Positions 62,356 to 64,000 of a DNA stretch of 64,000 nt are shown here, in pieces (the first letter of the stretch is position 1; each line of letters starts with the position of its first letter). The position numbers and the translations under genes were made by a program. This DNA is from Trichopria drosophilae (taxonomy: Eukaryota; Arthropoda; Insecta; Hymenoptera; Diapriidae), in the NCBI GenBank assembly GCA_030407085.1, contig CM059582.1:15853501-15917500 (forward strand), written 5' to 3'. The notes beneath the pieces were generated by a model, which saw only the letters and a program-made list of their open reading frames with translations, searched no databases and was not told the origin of the DNA.

Positions 62356-62760
62356 ACTTGTTATTTCTTCCATATGATTGCTTCCCATTTGTTAGACATT
62401 TTATTACTTGGGAAAATTTTGTTTGAAAAAATAGGTAAGATCTTCTACGGTGGTATGAAATAGGAGCATTACTTTTAAAAAACTGTTTTGATTTTTTTTG
62501 AAAAATTTTCTTTTTTAATATAATCATTTTTAAAGTGTCCTCTTTCTTCATTTTTTTTGCTAGGATTTTGATGTTTTGGTAATCAAAATCATGTCTTGTT
62601 TCTAGTTTAAATGTTTCCCTTGTGTTCATTTAATCTGGTTTTAAGAGGTCTGCAAGTCTGCCCAGAATATGATTTGAAGACAATGAATTTTGTATCTGAT
62701 TCGACTTTGTGTTTCAAGCAGTAATTTGTCTTTTTCAGTGTTTTTTTTTTGTGGAATATT
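62356..62760 (-). pseudogene. Penelope-like GIY-YIG endonuclease relic
   Basis: On the minus strand one frame reads SYSGQTCRPLKTRLNEHK (about 62665-62615) before a stop at 62607. A shifted frame then gives TRHDFDYQNIKIL and MKKEDTLKMIILKKKI (62600-62500). YxGQT.R.L.TR..EH and the later HdFd..nvkIL...E.....R...E..yIk are the nuclease core and C-terminal block of Penelope-like elements. The spacer between the blocks is shortened. The reverse transcriptase is not readable upstream. A different, older copy from the one at 51.5 kb, in opposite orientation. Confidence 0.72.
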
Positions 62761-62939
62761 AGTTTTGAAGTAGGTAGAAACGTATCTTACGTTTTTGTTT
62801 TTGAATATTTGTACAAGGTGTTCCTAAAGTCCTTTAATATATGGGCAAGTATTTGGTTAGATTATGATTTCTTTATTATTAAAATTTGTGTTACACATAA
62901 AGTACATCTTTCTATTTTTAACAAATTTTGATTGTTAAC

Positions 62940-64000
62940 CTTATCTGAAAAACCAAACACTTTTCAAATATTTAAGTAATAATCTTTGTTGAAAGCATTT
63001 GTTCTGACAAAATGTTACAATTAAACTTTATAATTAAGAAAATCTATCAATTTCGAGACACGTACTCATACCTGGACGTAAGACTTAATTTTTTATAATT
63101 ACTAAGAAAATTTATCGTCTTAATGAAGTACACAAATAATTTTGTAAATTCTTACCCTCTCTACATCCATTTAATCAATAGTGTTAAGAAGGACCTACAC
63201 CCATTTTGAATAAATTTTATTTTTTATTTTTAAACATTTTTACAAAATAACAGTTGTTTCGTTATCTCAGATTATACAATTATTTATAAAAAATGAATTA
63301 GACAAGAAAAGAAGTAATATTTCTGTGACTTTGTTTTAAAATTTTATATGCAATAAATAGCAATTATATATATATATTTCTCTTAATTTATTCCTATATA
63401 CTGAAACTCCTAATGGCTTAATTTAACTGTATTTATAATTGGTGTCCAGGTAACGGGACATGCAGAATGGGACAGCCGGACAATGACTTTTCAGTTGTCT
63501 GTAAATACGGACATCGGTCATCTGCATATTTTTATTAGATGCGGTAAATTCATGGCATTAAAGACCAAGATAAGATGTTATTTAATTAAAGAAATAATTT
63601 TTCTGTGTACTAGTTTCATTTAATTTCATTTAATATGAAATTTAAGTGACAAAATCTCCAGTATTCTCATCGTAAAAATACTGTTGGTGATTAAAAAGTT
63701 GTTAATTAACCCATTTCATCTCAAAATATAGTACGTTAAATTTCTCCCATCAGTAAAAAGTTTCTTTTTTCAATATTTTAAAGATACCTTTCCTACTATT
63801 TTCAAGTGCGTTTTACCGATTTCCATGGAAGATATTGTAAAAAACTATTATTTATGCAAACATTCTTCAAAATAAAATAGAAATAAGACGATTTTTACGG
63901 AGATTTTTAGGACTTTTTATAATTTTTTTTAACACTGAAATGTGGTCATAAAATATTTTTTACAAGGAATAGCCGATTCAAAATGGCCATGTAATGAAAT
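62940..64000. other. AT-rich, nothing recognised
   Basis: No gene, repeat or transposon end could be supported. CAAAATGGCCATG close to the window end may be another trace of the dispersed unit. Confidence 0.4.

Noticed and set aside
1..64000. CRISPR arrays, prokaryotic operons, rRNA genes
   Set aside because: No evenly spaced direct repeats with unique spacers, no Shine-Dalgarno-led gene chains and no rRNA-like blocks were seen; the window is eukaryotic nuclear DNA.

Overview
This is animal nuclear DNA, most likely from an insect. It is strongly AT-rich, has no prokaryotic gene structure (no long ORFs, ribosome sites or operons), and its only plausible genes are short exons with GT...AG introns. 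Short CpG-containing GC-richer islands stand in long AT-rich stretches. That pattern, the repeat spectrum (Penelope-like elements, piggyBac-type TTAA elements, Tc1/mariner-type TA elements, a tRNA-derived SINE) and an 8-9 kb spacing between anything exon-like suggest a hymenopteran or similar insect. The taxon is inference and is not proven by the sequence.

Layout. 1-6.3 kb: GC-richer islands, a 33-bp minisatellite, a candidate two-exon minus-strand small gene (2212-3055), a degenerate tandem array (about 3.1-6.25 kb) interrupted by a GC-rich repeat whose inverted relative lies at 58.6 kb. 6.36-6.85 kb: a truncated SINE copy followed by a perfect 64-bp-arm hairpin flanked by a 12-bp direct repeat. 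10.87-12.77 kb: a foldback element. 13.8-15.0 kb: an inverted-repeat element with a tRNA-derived SINE nested in it. 15.2-20.5 kb: the most gene-like part. It holds a two-exon minus-strand candidate, a 195-bp MITE with perfect 8-bp target duplications, and the best gene model, four exons on the plus strand at 18930-20465 whose phases all agree but which carries one in-frame TGA. 20.5-26.7 kb: moderate GC, pyrimidine-rich tracts and unsupported ORFs. 26.8-44.7 kb: AT-rich repeat desert with a second foldback, two hammerhead-like Penelope signatures, many copies of a dispersed 'TTACGAATC' repeat unit, a piggyBac-type element and a Tc1/mariner-type MITE. 44.8-53.6 kb: a candidate micro-exon, a fragment of CENP-B/Tc5-type transposase DNA-binding domain, and a 1.39-kb piggyBac-type foldback inserted in a Penelope GIY-YIG endonuclease relic. 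53.6-64 kb: a 73-codon ORF in a GC-richer patch, clustered CTCF-like motifs, another piggyBac-type MITE and a second Penelope endonuclease relic.

There is no operon-like cooperation between genes. The main story is layered transposon history: full-length ends and target duplications are still readable for at least six elements, and the host coding content is small. Long coding ORFs in the window are mostly chance products of base composition.
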